Shown in pieces: positions 25,919 to 37,447 of a DNA stretch of 64,000 nt (the stretch's first letter is position 1; each line of letters begins with the position of its first letter). This DNA comes from Pseudomonas sp. SCB32 (lineage in GTDB: Bacteria; Pseudomonadota; Gammaproteobacteria; Pseudomonadales; Pseudomonadaceae). Position numbers and translations under genes: made by a program. Below the pieces are notes generated by a model. That model searched no databases, had not been told where the DNA came from, and saw only the letters and a program-made list of their open reading frames with translations. Location of the stretch: positions 3,100,001-3,164,000 of the forward strand of contig NZ_CP045118.1 of assembly GCF_009189165.1 (NCBI RefSeq). Direction: 5' to 3'.

Positions 25919-26317
25919 TCACTCGACCAGTTGGCTGGTGATGAGGATCTCGCCGCTCAGCAGCTTGTGAATGGGGCAGGCATTGGCAATCTCCAGCAGG
26001 CGCGCCCGCTGCTCGTCGGTCAACACCCCGGACAGCTGGATATCGCGCCCTATCTCGGTATGCCCCGGGCGCTCCTGCAGAACGCTCAATTCCACATCGA
26101 TGGCGTCCAGCGGCAGGCCCTTGCGCTGCGCATACATGGCCACCGTGATCGAGGTGCAGGCGCCCAGCGCGGACAGCAGGAGCTGGTGCGGCGTGGGGCC
26201 GCTGTCGCCGCCGCCGAGCGCTGCGGGAACATCGCCGAGCCACGCGTGCTCGCCATCGGTCAATTTCACCTGGAATGCCACGCCGGCATAGGACGCGTGG
26301 AGAGTGGGTTCAGCCAT
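25919..26317 (-). CDS. OsmC/Ohr-family protein
   Basis: 132 residues starting MAEPTLHASY, with GGGAGC upstream. The two reactive cysteines of the family are present in GACTSITVAMYAQ and ANACPIHKLL, and the PTPHQLLLSALG helix is typical. OsmC/Ohr proteins reduce organic hydroperoxides with dihydrolipoamide-type thiols. This one is nearest the YhfA-like OsmC branch (SAM-independent, Cys-x-x-x helix), so the substrate is unsure. It sits between the pirin and isochorismatase-like genes. Confidence 0.85.
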   Translation of the reverse strand: MAEPTLHASYAGVAFQVKLTDGEHAWLGDVPAALGGGDSGPTPHQLLLSALGACTSITVAMYAQRKGLPLDAIDVELSVLQERPGHTEIGRDIQLSGVLTDEQRARLLEIANACPIHKLLSGEILITSQLVE

Positions 26318-26397
26318 GGGTGCTCCCGAAAAATAAGTGCGAAGCCGTCAAACCCGGCGAGGAGCCATGCGCGCTGGCATGGCCCCTCGCCTCTGGC

Positions 26398-27024
26398 TTA
26401 TTTGGCCGCGGTCAGCAGGCTGTAGCTGGTGATCAGGTTGCGGTAATCCGGGATGTGCGCGGAGAACAGCGCGGCCAGGCCTTCGATGTCGTTACGCCAG
26501 TCGCGGTGCAGTTCGCAGGCCACCCCGAACCAGGTCATCAGCTGGGCGCCGGCGGCTTCCATGCGGCGCCAGGCGGCATCGCGGGTGACTTCGTTGAAGG
26601 TGCCGGACGCATCCGCCACCACGAACACATCAAAGCCTTCGGCCAGCGCCGAGAGCGCCGGGAAAGCCACGCAGACCTCGGTCACCACGCCGGCGATGAT
26701 CAGCTGCTTCTTGCCGGTGGCCTTCACAGCCTTGACGAAGTCCTCGTTGTCCCAGGCGTTGATGTTGCCCGGGCGAGCGATGTAGGGCGCCTCCGGGAAC
26801 ATCTCTTTCAGTTCCGGAACCAGCGGGCCGTTGGGGCCGTTTTCGAAGCTGGTGGTGAGGACGGTCGGCAGCTTGAAGTACTTGGCCAGGTCGGCCAGGG
26901 CCAGGACGTTGTTCTTGAACTTGTCCGGTTCGATATCCCGAACCAGGGATAGCAGACCCGTCTGGTGATCGACCAGCAGTACGGCGGCCTGGGTCTTGTC
27001 GAGACGGACGTAAGGCTTGCTCAT
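26398..27024 (-). CDS. YcaC-like isochorismatase-fold hydrolase
   Basis: 208 residues starting MSKPYVRLDK. The cysteine-hydrolase triad positions can be seen: Asp in LLVDHQTGL, a Lys in the TGKKQLIIAG region, and Cys in GVVTEVCVAF. Length and the RPGNINAWDNEDF segment fit YcaC, an octameric hydrolase of unknown substrate that is common in Pseudomonas. It lies in the pirin/OsmC cluster. Confidence 0.88.
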   Translation of the reverse strand: MSKPYVRLDKTQAAVLLVDHQTGLLSLVRDIEPDKFKNNVLALADLAKYFKLPTVLTTSFENGPNGPLVPELKEMFPEAPYIARPGNINAWDNEDFVKAVKATGKKQLIIAGVVTEVCVAFPALSALAEGFDVFVVADASGTFNEVTRDAAWRRMEAAGAQLMTWFGVACELHRDWRNDIEGLAALFSAHIPDYRNLITSYSLLTAAK

Positions 27025-27063
27025 GGCGTGTTCCTCGTTTTCAGGTTGAATGCCCGGCGTGGT

Positions 27064-27207
27064 TCACCGGACAAGGAGTGGATTCCAGCGTTGCGAGTCC
27101 AGTACGTCGAGCCCGATCACGACCCGCTGCGCTGGCATCGCAGCCTTGTTGAGATCGATCGCGGGGATCTGGCCTTTGAAGTTGGCGACCTCTGCAAGAT
27201 TTCTCAC
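27064..27207 (-). CDS. Possible 47-residue protein with strong ribosome site
   Basis: GTG at 27207 opens VRNLAEVANFKGQIPAIDLN... and ends PLLVR. AGGAGAGG lies 4-5 bases upstream of the GTG. Too short for family assignment. It could be the first gene of the ycaC operon or a leftover of a longer gene; codon use fits the neighbours. Confidence 0.4.
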   Translation of the reverse strand: MRNLAEVANFKGQIPAIDLNKAAMPAQRVVIGLDVLDSQRWNPLLVR

Positions 27208-27321
27208 AGCCCTCTCCTCTTGGGACCTGGGCCATCCAGGTCCCGGCGGCCGAGCCGCAGGCCCTTCATTCTTCTGCAGGGATTTATCAGGTTAGTACGC
27301 ACCTGACTTACGCCGTGACCG

Positions 27322-28188
27322 TCAGTCGTCCAGCCGGCCGAACCGCCCGCCCTCGAAGTCCTGAACCGCCTGGCGTATCTCGTTTTCGCTGTTCATCACG
27401 AAGGGGCCGTAGCCGACAATCGGCTCGTCGATGGGCTCACCCGCCAGCAGCAGCACATGCGCCTCGCCGTTGGCCTCCAGCAGCACCGCCTCCCCGGCCC
27501 GGTCGAACAGCACCGTCTGGGCCTCCCGCACCACCTCGCTGCCATTCACCAGCACGGTGCCGTGCAGCACCACCAGGGCTGCGGTACGTCCCGCGACCAG
27601 CGGCAGGCTGACCGGCCTGCCCTGCTCGATCCACAGATCCCAGACATCGATCGGCGTGAAGGTCTGCGCGGCGCCCTGCCGGCCGCCGAATTGCCCGGCG
27701 ATCAGGCGCAAGGTACCGGCGCCATCGGCCAGATCGATGCGCGGAATGGCGCTGTCCAGAAGGGTCTGATAGCGCGGTGCAGCCATCTTGTCGCGGGCCG
27801 GCAGGTTGACCCACAACTGCACCATTTCCAGGGTTCCGCCGCTGCGGCTGAAGGCCTCGGAGTGGAACTCCTCATGCAGGATTCCCGAGGCCGCCGTCAT
27901 CCACTGCACGTCGCCGGGGCCGATGCGGCCGCCCGCTCCCGTGGAGTCGCGGTGCTCCAGCTCCCCCTTGTAGACGATGGTCACCGTCTCGAAACCGCGA
28001 TGGGGATGCTGCCCCACGCCCCGGCGGGCGCTGGTCGGCGGGAAATCCTGTGGCCCGGCGAAGTCGAGCAGCAGGAAGGGGCTGATGTGCTTGCCCAGGC
28101 TGTCGTAGGAGAACAGCGTGCGGACTGGAAATCCGTCACCCACCCAATGGGGCCTGGGGCTGGAATAGACACCGAGAATCTTCTTCAT
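27322..28188 (-). CDS. Pirin family protein (second copy)
   Basis: 288 residues starting MKKILGVYSS, with GGGAGGTG upstream. Cupin metal ligands are visible in GQHPHRGFETVTIVY, LEHRDSTGAGG and GILHEEFHSE. It is only distantly similar to the 24920 pirin: it lacks the long N-terminal leader and has the YhhW-like C-terminal cupin (FVMNSENEIRQAVQDF). Function as for other bacterial pirins, iron-binding redox sensor or dioxygenase, not settled. Confidence 0.88.
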   Translation of the reverse strand: MKKILGVYSSPRPHWVGDGFPVRTLFSYDSLGKHISPFLLLDFAGPQDFPPTSARRGVGQHPHRGFETVTIVYKGELEHRDSTGAGGRIGPGDVQWMTAASGILHEEFHSEAFSRSGGTLEMVQLWVNLPARDKMAAPRYQTLLDSAIPRIDLADGAGTLRLIAGQFGGRQGAAQTFTPIDVWDLWIEQGRPVSLPLVAGRTAALVVLHGTVLVNGSEVVREAQTVLFDRAGEAVLLEANGEAHVLLLAGEPIDEPIVGYGPFVMNSENEIRQAVQDFEGGRFGRLDD

Positions 28189-28328
28189 TGCGCACCTCCC
28201 GCAATCAATGGAAGTAACGGTAATTCCGCAGCGATTAGCCCGGTAGAGCCTTGAAATGGCTCTCAGCGTTCTATTCCGTGAACACTGGAACCCTCCTGAT
28301 TAGTGGTAAAAGCGCCCCCGGAAACAAA

Positions 28329-28357
28329 GGAGCCGCACGTTCTTCACGTGCGGCTCC
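28329..28357 (-). terminator. Terminator downstream of the NADH dehydrogenase-like gene
   Basis: Perfect 12-bp stem GGAGCCGCACGT / ACGTGCGGCTCC with a 5-base loop; on the minus strand followed by TTTGTTT. Confidence 0.85.
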
Positions 28358-28379
28358 CAGCCTCAATCGGCTATGGCGA

Positions 28380-29585
28380 TCACGCCACGATGGGAATCAG
28401 CGGGTCAGCGGCGTCCAACGCCACGGCGCGGTCGGCCGCCGGCGGGTAGATCCACTGGGTGTTGATCTGGGTCTTGAGCTGCTTGCCCTCCTCCCCCGTC
28501 AGCCTCACCTGGCGGTCCCAGCCCTCGGTGTACACCGCGCCCCAGCCGCCCAGGTCCAGGCAGGTGACGTACTTGGGCTGGCTGTAGGGAATCGGCGCCA
28601 CGCCCAGTAGGTCGGCGGCGGCATTGTTGCCTGCCGAGCGCCCCAGGGAGATGGCGTGCTGGCAGGTCATCAGCGCGTAGTTGCCCAGATCGTCCGTCGC
28701 CGCGTAGGCGGTATCGCCGGTAGCGTAGATCAGCTCCTGGCCGTGCACCTTGAGGTTGCGGTCCACGTGCAGGCGGCCACGGAGATCACGCGGCGCGTCG
28801 ATCTGCGCGGTGAGCGGCGAGGCTTTGACCCCGGCGGCCCAGATCACGGTCTGGGTCGCGATTCGCTCGCCATTGGCCAGGGTCACGCCGCCCTCGTCCA
28901 CTGCGCTAACCGCTGCGCCCAGGCGCCAGGACACGCCAAGGGCTTCGCTGGCATGGGCGATGATCTCGGCGATCGAATCGCCCATGGCGGCGCCGACGCG
29001 CCGGCCCGGGTCGACGATGATCACGTTCAATGCAGCATTCTCGCCGAGAATGGCGCGCAGCCGACCGGGCATCTCGGTGGCCGTCTCGATGCCGGTGAAG
29101 CCGCCGCCGACCACCACCACGGTATTGCGCGCCGGGCTGTCCGGAAGTCTGGCCAGTGCGTGCAGGTGCTCCTCCAGCTTCACGGCCGATTCCAGGCTGT
29201 CTACGTCGAAGGTGTGGCGGTCGATACCGGCCGCTGCCGGGCGGGCCACCTCGCTGCCGGTCGCCAGCACCAGGCGGTCGTACGACAGTTCGCCCGTCTG
29301 GCCGTTGGCGCTGTTGTAGCGGACACGCCGGGTCTGGCTGTCGATATCGGTGGCACTGCCCTGGATGAAGCTCACGCCGACCGCGTCGAACAGCTCGCCC
29401 AGCGGCGCAATGGTGCCGGCCACGTTGTGTTCGTAGAAGCGCGGGCGGATACGCAGCTCCGCCTGCGGTGCGAGCAGCGTGACCGCCACATCCGCACGAC
29501 GCTGCTGGTCGAGCAGGCGAACCGCGCTGAGGGCGCTCCAGAGGCCGCCGAACCCGGCGCCGATGATCAGAATCTGTTGTTGCAT
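28380..29585 (-). CDS. Type II NADH dehydrogenase-like FAD oxidoreductase
   Basis: 401 residues starting MQQQILIIGA with TGGAGC upstream. FAD site GAGFGGLWSALSA at residues 8-20, second nucleotide-binding fold VVVVGGGFTGIETATE at about 158, and the FAD-closing motif YATGDTAYA at about 295. There is no transmembrane segment. The family (NDH-2 and relatives) passes electrons from NAD(P)H to quinone at the inner membrane face. The C-terminal membrane anchor of true Ndh is short here, so a soluble relative is possible. It has its own terminator and its promoter faces that of the plus-strand cysteine dioxygenase-like gene. Confidence 0.87.
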   Translation of the reverse strand: MQQQILIIGAGFGGLWSALSAVRLLDQQRRADVAVTLLAPQAELRIRPRFYEHNVAGTIAPLGELFDAVGVSFIQGSATDIDSQTRRVRYNSANGQTGELSYDRLVLATGSEVARPAAAGIDRHTFDVDSLESAVKLEEHLHALARLPDSPARNTVVVVGGGFTGIETATEMPGRLRAILGENAALNVIIVDPGRRVGAAMGDSIAEIIAHASEALGVSWRLGAAVSAVDEGGVTLANGERIATQTVIWAAGVKASPLTAQIDAPRDLRGRLHVDRNLKVHGQELIYATGDTAYAATDDLGNYALMTCQHAISLGRSAGNNAAADLLGVAPIPYSQPKYVTCLDLGGWGAVYTEGWDRQVRLTGEEGKQLKTQINTQWIYPPAADRAVALDAADPLIPIVA

Positions 29586-29920
29586 GACGTGCTCCAGAAA
29601 GAAATCGCTGAGAAAGCTCGCCGGCCTGATGCCGGACTACGGGGCGGATTGTGCGGGCGCAAGAGGCCGGCGTATTGACCCAATTCCAGGTAAAACGCCG
29701 GGGCCATTTTCACCGCTCGGCCATTCCGCGCCTGCCGCCCCAGAATCCCGGACCCGGCGCCATCCGTGAGCTGCCGGCATTTCGGCATCGACGGCCAAGG
29801 CGCGGAAAACCGACTAGAGTGGAATCGACTGGGGATTTTCTTCCTCATCGGGAGTGTGTCGTCTCTCGGGCCGAAGGTTCAGTCCTGGTACCGCACAGAA
29901 CCGCCCGGAGGGCCAGCCCA
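29586..29920. other. Divergent promoter region
   Basis: 335 bases between the ndh-like and cysteine dioxygenase-like genes. Both promoters must lie here; no clear operator was seen. Confidence 0.5.
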
Positions 29921-30490
29921 ATGACACACCCCATTCTTGCGCGCTTCATCGAGCACGCCGTCGAACTCAGCCACGCCGAATCCGAGCCCTGCCAGTGTGT
30001 CCTGGCGCTGGCTCCCTCGATGATGGAACTGATCGACCACGCCGAGGACTTCCTCGAACCCGAACATTACCGGGCCGACCCCGCGCACTACTCACGCAAC
30101 CTGATCTACTGCGCCGAGGATGCGGACCTGTCGCTCTTTGCACTGGTCTGGTCGCCAGGGCAATGGACGCCGGTGCACGACCACGGCAGCTGGGGCGTGG
30201 TCGGTATCGTCGAAGGCGTGCTGGAAGAGCGCAGCTACGTGTGCCTGTCGCCTGACCGCAACCGTGACGACGGCATCGAGCTGGTGCGCGGCGGTGTCAT
30301 CCTGTTACCGCCGGGCTCGGTCACCACCTTCGTGCCCAACCCCGACCACATCCACGTCACCGGCGTCCCCGCCGAACGCCCGCGCGCCGTCAGCCTGCAC
30401 CTCTACGGGCGGATGATGAACAACTACCACATCTACGACGTGGCGGCCGGGACGCGGGAAATGGTGCAGGTGGAGTACAACCCGCGCTGA
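29921..30490 (+). CDS. Cysteine dioxygenase-family cupin
   Basis: 189 residues from the ATG at 29921 (MTHPILARFI), with GGAGGG about 9 bases upstream. The iron-binding cupin motif is TPVHDHGSWGVVGIVEG (His, His) and the third His is in PDHIHVTGVP. This is the cysteine/thiol dioxygenase fold, which oxidises a thiol to a sulfinate using O2. The bacterial family also includes 3-mercaptopropionate dioxygenases, and the substrate is not decided by what can be read. The frame is open upstream, but no ribosome site supports a longer protein. Confidence 0.85.
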   Translation: MTHPILARFIEHAVELSHAESEPCQCVLALAPSMMELIDHAEDFLEPEHYRADPAHYSRNLIYCAEDADLSLFALVWSPGQWTPVHDHGSWGVVGIVEGVLEERSYVCLSPDRNRDDGIELVRGGVILLPPGSVTTFVPNPDHIHVTGVPAERPRAVSLHLYGRMMNNYHIYDVAAGTREMVQVEYNPR

Positions 30491-30823
30491 TTGCCACCTG
30501 CAATTTCGGACGTTTCCCAAGCGCCTCTGCCTTGCCGTCTTCAAGGCTGCCTCCTAACTTGCCGGCCGTCATGGTCAATCCTGTGACCGGGTTTGGTGAC
30601 CTGTGAATCGGCGCGAAAGCGCCCAAGGTGCATGCGGAAACGGCGAAAGGTTTCTGTAGGCTCCCATGCGAATGCAGAAAATTCTGCAACGCTACTATGG
30701 CGGATCGCGTGGGGAGGCTTTCGGGCCTGCCGGCTCCGGTTCCGGTTCACCAACCCCGCGCGGTCCGCCTCCCTTTGTGTGGTGACAGAGATGGCGGCTC
30801 CTAACTCGAACCGGAGACCACTC
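30491..30823. other. Gap before the BRO-like gene
   Basis: 333 bases with no supported gene. CTCCTAACT occurs twice (near 30551 and 30797), within similar GGC-rich surroundings; it may be a regulatory repeat. Confidence 0.35.
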
Positions 30824-31309
30824 ATGGATGTCTGTACCGCAACAACTTTCCTGCGCCAAAACCGCCCGCTGCGTGCCCTGCTCCTGGACAACCGCCCCTG
30901 GTTCGTCGCCAGCGACCTCGCCCGCCTGCTCGGCCTGAACCACCCCAACGTCCTCGCCCGCCGTATGGAGACCTACGAAGTCCGGCAGGTCAGCCTGCTG
31001 AATAACAGCGGCAGTGAAGAAGACGCCGAAGTCATCAACGAATCCGCCCTGTACAAGGCCGTACTTCGCCACAGCCACCCGGAGAACCGCGTCCTGCTGC
31101 GCTGGCTCAATGAAAAGGTCATCCCCCTGCTGCGCGACCAATCCCCCACCCACCCCGAATACCCGCGCCGACTGTTCATGAACTGGAACCCGCAACGGGT
31201 GACGGTGCTGGAGTGGCAGGACGAGCTCTGGGTACCGATCAGCCAGTTGCCGACCTTCACCGAGGCGCCGCGGGGGAAGAAAGGCTGGCGTGGGTTGTGG
31301 CGGCGGTGA
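30824..31309 (+). CDS. BRO-N domain (antirepressor-like) protein
   Basis: 161 residues from the ATG at 30824 (MDVCTATTFL), with GGAGA 7 bases upstream. Residues about 10-110 are a BRO-N domain: RALLLDNRPWFVASDLARLLGL, then RRMETYEVRQV, SALYKAVLRHSHPE and WLNEKVIPLLR. BRO-N is the DNA-binding part of phage antirepressors and baculovirus repeated ORFs. The second domain is replaced by about 50 residues ending in a basic stretch (KKGWRGLWRR). Stand-alone copies are common in Pseudomonas chromosomes and their role is unknown. Confidence 0.82.
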   Translation: MDVCTATTFLRQNRPLRALLLDNRPWFVASDLARLLGLNHPNVLARRMETYEVRQVSLLNNSGSEEDAEVINESALYKAVLRHSHPENRVLLRWLNEKVIPLLRDQSPTHPEYPRRLFMNWNPQRVTVLEWQDELWVPISQLPTFTEAPRGKKGWRGLWRR

Positions 31310-31319
31310 GAAATGAAAA

Positions 31320-31345
31320 GACCCGCTGATGCGGGCCTATTTATC
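31320..31345 (+). terminator. Terminator after the BRO-like gene
   Basis: GACCCGC / GCGGGCC stem (one mismatch) with a TGAT loop, then a T-rich TATTTAT. Confidence 0.55.
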
Positions 31346-31369
31346 GTGCAGGCACAGGTCGCTTACTGC

Positions 31370-32623
31370 TTAAAGCACACGGACGTAGTCCCCCTGCTCT
31401 TTGGTCAACCAAGGTAGTTCATCGTCATTCTGCATGCGATATAGCTCCTTCAGAACCGCTGGGTACGGATGTCCCCAGCGATTCTTACCGCAAGAGATCG
31501 GCGTACGGATACGGTCAAATATCCGTAACCAGCCATCCGCGTACATCTGCCCTGCATGGCCGCCGTGATGAGGGGCCACCAACACACATGTGCGAGGCCG
31601 GTGCGACCAGTAATGAGTATCCCAAACTGCCTCAAGCAATTGCGAATAGTCATGATCGCCACTGAGTATCCCTATTTTCCTGCTGCCCGCCACGAACATC
31701 GCTATTCCTGACTGATTCCGTTTCGTCCCTGATGTAGCACGCAACATCACCCAGCTTTCGAATGTAAAGACTGGAAGAAGGGACACCTCACCGGAGCGGA
31801 TATAAGCGCTCTCAGTCGAGGCGAAGGGAAGAAAATAGACGCTAACAAAGCACTCTCGCAGACGCTGCTCCACTCGGGAAAATGTTGCTGTTGGAGGGGT
31901 GTTCGAGGGGGCCATCAGCCATTTCACTTTGCTAATTTCGTCGGGTTCGAAGGCCAGGATGGCGTGATAATGATCAACATCCCAATGGCTGATCACAATT
32001 TGCAAGTCCCGAATTTCGTCGCTCAAACAGCGCTTAGCTACTACCTCTCTGACCTGTTCCGATGTGAACCACCTGCCTGCTCCAACATCGTAAAGAAGTC
32101 GTGACGCACTAGTCTCCAGTTCATTCCAGTTTCCATGGCCGCAATCAATGACCCTGAGAACTGTGCGTATCCTCTTGGGACTACAGCGGTGGAAGTGTGG
32201 AGCACGGATGTTCGGAGCGATGATATCTCTCTCAGCTATCTCCGGTGCTTTAGCTGTAGAAAAGTACCGAGAAATATCCATGAAGGGTCGTAGCGTTAAG
32301 ATAGCTCGCAGATACAGCCCTCCAGGCCCGGCGGCAGGCACTACAGTTACAATCGCCTCGCTCAGCAGGCTGTGATCGAGCCAGAACCAGCCACCTTCGA
32401 GGTCGTCGTATTGACCCGGTTTTCCCGAAATATCGATCTCAATGATTGATGCCTCAGCATTGGAGGCGTCTGCTTCGCCCCCCAGAAACCGGGCAAGGAA
32501 CCGAACTGTCTCATCCAGGGTGTGAGGATCGAGTAATAGACTGCACCTGCCCGTTTCGTCCGAATCCACCTGCTGAACAAAGAACAACGTGCTGTTCTCG
32601 CATACTTCTTCAAACCGCTCCAT
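31370..32623 (-). CDS. ComEC-like metallo-beta-lactamase-fold protein
   Basis: 417 residues starting MERFEEVCEN. The zinc site of the fold is visible: ISHWDVDHYHA (His-x-x-x-Asp-His), GILSGDHDYSQ and VLVAPHHGGHAG. This is the ComEC/Rec2-type MBL nuclease or phosphodiesterase domain, but there are no membrane segments, unlike the DNA-uptake channel. The first 170 residues have no clear homologue by eye. The gene is notably less GC-rich than katG and mqo next to it and stands alone, which suggests transfer. Stand-alone MBL proteins of this kind occur in defence and conflict islands; the substrate is unknown. Confidence 0.72.
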   Translation of the reverse strand: MERFEEVCENSTLFFVQQVDSDETGRCSLLLDPHTLDETVRFLARFLGGEADASNAEASIIEIDISGKPGQYDDLEGGWFWLDHSLLSEAIVTVVPAAGPGGLYLRAILTLRPFMDISRYFSTAKAPEIAERDIIAPNIRAPHFHRCSPKRIRTVLRVIDCGHGNWNELETSASRLLYDVGAGRWFTSEQVREVVAKRCLSDEIRDLQIVISHWDVDHYHAILAFEPDEISKVKWLMAPSNTPPTATFSRVEQRLRECFVSVYFLPFASTESAYIRSGEVSLLPVFTFESWVMLRATSGTKRNQSGIAMFVAGSRKIGILSGDHDYSQLLEAVWDTHYWSHRPRTCVLVAPHHGGHAGQMYADGWLRIFDRIRTPISCGKNRWGHPYPAVLKELYRMQNDDELPWLTKEQGDYVRVL

Positions 32624-32729
32624 GCATCCTCACTGCGCGCTCATCCACTGGCGAAACGACGGGGCCGTCCCGAACGAAGCCGCCGATGATAGCAATGAGG
32701 CATTACGCATATCCATGCCCGGAAAACAA

Positions 32730-32765
32730 AACGCCCCGCGAACCCTATCCGGCTCGCGGGGCGTT
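32730..32765. terminator. Bidirectional terminator of katG
   Basis: Perfect 12-bp stem AACGCCCCGCGA / TCGCGGGGCGTT with A-rich and T-rich flanks on both sides. Confidence 0.85.
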
Positions 32766-32779
32766 GTTTTTACCGAGGA

Positions 32780-35213
<2,434 letters not shown>

Positions 35214-35239
35214 AAACCGGGGCACTCAGGCCCCGGTTT
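35214..35239 (-). terminator. mqo terminator
   Basis: Perfect 10-bp stem AAACCGGGGC / GCCCCGGTTT with a 6-base loop, T-rich on the minus-strand side. Confidence 0.85.
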
Positions 35240-35252
35240 GCGTCGGCATGGC

Positions 35253-36887
35253 TCAGAGCGCCATGTAGTTGGCGGCCTTCTCGGCCGGAGCTGCGGCGGC
35301 GGGCTGCGCTGCGGGAGCCGGGTCGATGGCCGGCGGCGGGTCCAGTTGCAGGACTTCGCTGGTGTAGGCCCACTCCTGTTGCGTCTTCTCCGGGCTGTCA
35401 TTCAGCTTGGTGCCATAGCTGGGGACGATCTGGTGGACCTTGGTCTGCCACTCGGGGGTGGCGAGTTTGTCCTTGAACACCTTCTCCAGCACGCTGAGCA
35501 TGATCGGCGCGGCGGTGGAGGCGCCCGGCGATGCGCCGAGCAGGCCGGCGATGCTGCCGTCGGCGGAAGACACGATCTCGGTGCCGAGCTTCAGTGCGCC
35601 GCCCTTGTCGGCGTCACGCTTGATGATCTGCACGCGCTGGCCGGCCTGCCACAGGCGCCAGTCTTCGGCCTGGGCCTCTGGGAAGTACTCGCGCAGGGCT
35701 TTGAGACGATCCGCGTCGGAGAGCATCAGCTGACCGGCGAGGTACTCCACCAGCGGGTACTCGTCGATGCCCACGCGGGTCATCGGCCAGACGTTGTGCA
35801 CGTTGGTGCTGGCCAGCAGGTCCAGGTAGGAACCTTCCTTGAGGAACTTGGTGGAGAAGGTGGCAAACGGCCCGAACAGGATCACGCGCTTGCCATCGAG
35901 TACGCGGGTGTCCAGGTGCGGCACCGACATCGGCGGTGCGCCGACCGACGCCTTGCCGTAGGCCTTGGCCAGGTGCTGCTGGGCGATGCTCGGGTTTTCG
36001 GTAACCAGGAACGAGCCGCCCACCGGGAAGCCGGCGTAGTCCTTGGCTTCTTCGATGCCGGACTTCTGCAGCAGGCGCAGTGCGCCGCCGCCGGCGCCGA
36101 TGAAGACGAACTTGGCGTCGGTCTTGGTGACGCTGCCGTCCTTCAGGTTCTTGTACTCGACGCGCCAGGACCCGTCGTCATTGCGGGTGATGTTCTCCAC
36201 CTCGCTGGACAGCTTCATCGCGAAATTCGGCTTGCTCTGCAGGTAGCCGGCGAACTGGCGGGTGATCTCGCCGAAGTTGACGTCGGTGCCCAGCGGCGAC
36301 CAGGTAGCGGCAACCTTCTGCGCGGGGTCGCGGCCCTGCATCATCAGCGGCACCCACTTGGCGATCTGCGCCGGGTCCTCGGAGTACTGCATGCCACGGA
36401 ACAGCGGGCTGGCCTGCAGCGCCTCATGGCGCTTTTTCAGGAAGGCGACGTTGTCGTCACCCCAGACGAAGCTCATGTGCGGGGTGGAGTTGATGAAGGA
36501 ACGCGGGTTCTTCAGCACGCCGTTCTTCACCTGCCAGGCCCAGAACTGGCGCGAAATCTGGAAGGATTCGTTGATCTCGATGGCCTTGGCGATACTGACT
36601 TTGCCGTCCTTGTCTTCCGGCGTGTAGTTCAACTCGGCCAGCGCGGAGTGACCGGTACCGGCGTTGTTCCAGCCGTTGGAGCTTTCCAGGGCGACGCCGT
36701 CGAGGCGCTCGACCATCTCCATCGACCAGCCCGGTTCCAGTTCGTTGAGCCAGACGCCCAGGGTGGTGCTCATGATGCCGCCGCCAATCAGCAGCACATC
36801 GACTTTCTTCGATTCGGCCGCGAAGGCCGACGCGCAATTCACTGCCAAAGCAAGGCCCAGCAGCGCCCCGCTCACTTTCTTGATCAT
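35253..36887 (-). CDS. mqo: Malate:quinone oxidoreductase
   Basis: 544 residues starting [13 protein letters not shown]-binding motif [19 protein letters not shown] at about residue 29 and the family signatures [19 protein letters not shown] and [13 protein letters not shown]. It oxidises malate to oxaloacetate and passes electrons to quinone. Unlike classical Mqo, the first 23 residues look like a signal peptide ([13 protein letters not shown]), and the C-terminus has a Pro/Ala-rich tail of about 30 residues ([18 protein letters not shown]). Pseudomonads encode such a form beside a normal one, so this is a known variant by my recollection. Where it acts is unclear because export would move it out of the cytoplasm. 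Confidence 0.9.
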   Translation of the reverse strand: MIKKVSGALLGLALAVNCASAFAAESKKVDVLLIGGGIMSTTLGVWLNELEPGWSMEMVERLDGVALESSNGWNNAGTGHSALAELNYTPEDKDGKVSIAKAIEINESFQISRQFWAWQVKNGVLKNPRSFINSTPHMSFVWGDDNVAFLKKRHEALQASPLFRGMQYSEDPAQIAKWVPLMMQGRDPAQKVAATWSPLGTDVNFGEITRQFAGYLQSKPNFAMKLSSEVENITRNDDGSWRVEYKNLKDGSVTKTDAKFVFIGAGGGALRLLQKSGIEEAKDYAGFPVGGSFLVTENPSIAQQHLAKAYGKASVGAPPMSVPHLDTRVLDGKRVILFGPFATFSTKFLKEGSYLDLLASTNVHNVWPMTRVGIDEYPLVEYLAGQLMLSDADRLKALREYFPEAQAEDWRLWQAGQRVQIIKRDADKGGALKLGTEIVSSADGSIAGLLGASPGASTAAPIMLSVLEKVFKDKLATPEWQTKVHQIVPSYGTKLNDSPEKTQQEWAYTSEVLQLDPPPAIDPAPAAQPAAAAPAEKAANYMAL

Positions 36888-37447
36888 TGGAGAGTTTCTC
36901 GTCGTTAGGGCTTGGCCTGCCCCACCGGCGTCATGCAGCGTGAAGGCCCGGAGCTCGTGGTAAGCCCAGGCGACAGTACGACGGGATGGAATCAGGGCTC
37001 AGTTCCCTGCTCCGCTGGCTCTGGGGCCGGTTCGATGGGGCGGGAGACACGTCCTGCGCAGAGAGACACGCAAAGCCTTCGGCTTTGGCTTTTGTTGTGA
37101 GAGGAATGCATGGTCTGCTGAAACGTTTGCGCATTCTATAGAAACAGCGCGCCTTCACCAACCGTTGCAGTCAACTACCGACGAGCGTCCACGGCGGGCC
37201 GTGTCCGCGCTGGTGCACACCCCGGCGCGCCAGTCCGGGGCATCTACCCGTGGGAGTACCTGCGCAGTCTGGCTGGAAGATCATCTCGCGGCGGAGACCG
37301 GCATATCCGCGTAGGGCGCACAGCCGTTCGCGGTTGTACGCCGCGCATGACCAGTGCCGGGTCAAGCTCGGAGCGCCCTTCCGGCGCGGTTATCAAGGTC
37401 AAACGGCGTGCAATGCAAAACGTTTACGCGCTACGTCTGGTTTGCCA
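36888..37447. other. 560-base gap with hairpins
   Basis: No gene could be supported. It contains a GC-rich inverted repeat GGCGCACAGCC / GGTTGTACGCC (37315-37325 with 37332-37342), which looks like a diverged copy of a common Pseudomonas REP-like repeat, and a CAAAGCC / GGCTTTG hairpin near 37070-37090 followed by T-rich sequence. The mqo promoter must lie at the left side. Confidence 0.55.

Noticed and set aside
3661..28320. Similar AGTGGTAAAA sequences near 3670 and 28301 that resemble the 20.6-21.2 kb repeats
   Set aside because: Only about 15 bases are shared and the flanks differ; attachment sites cannot be claimed without a genome-wide count.
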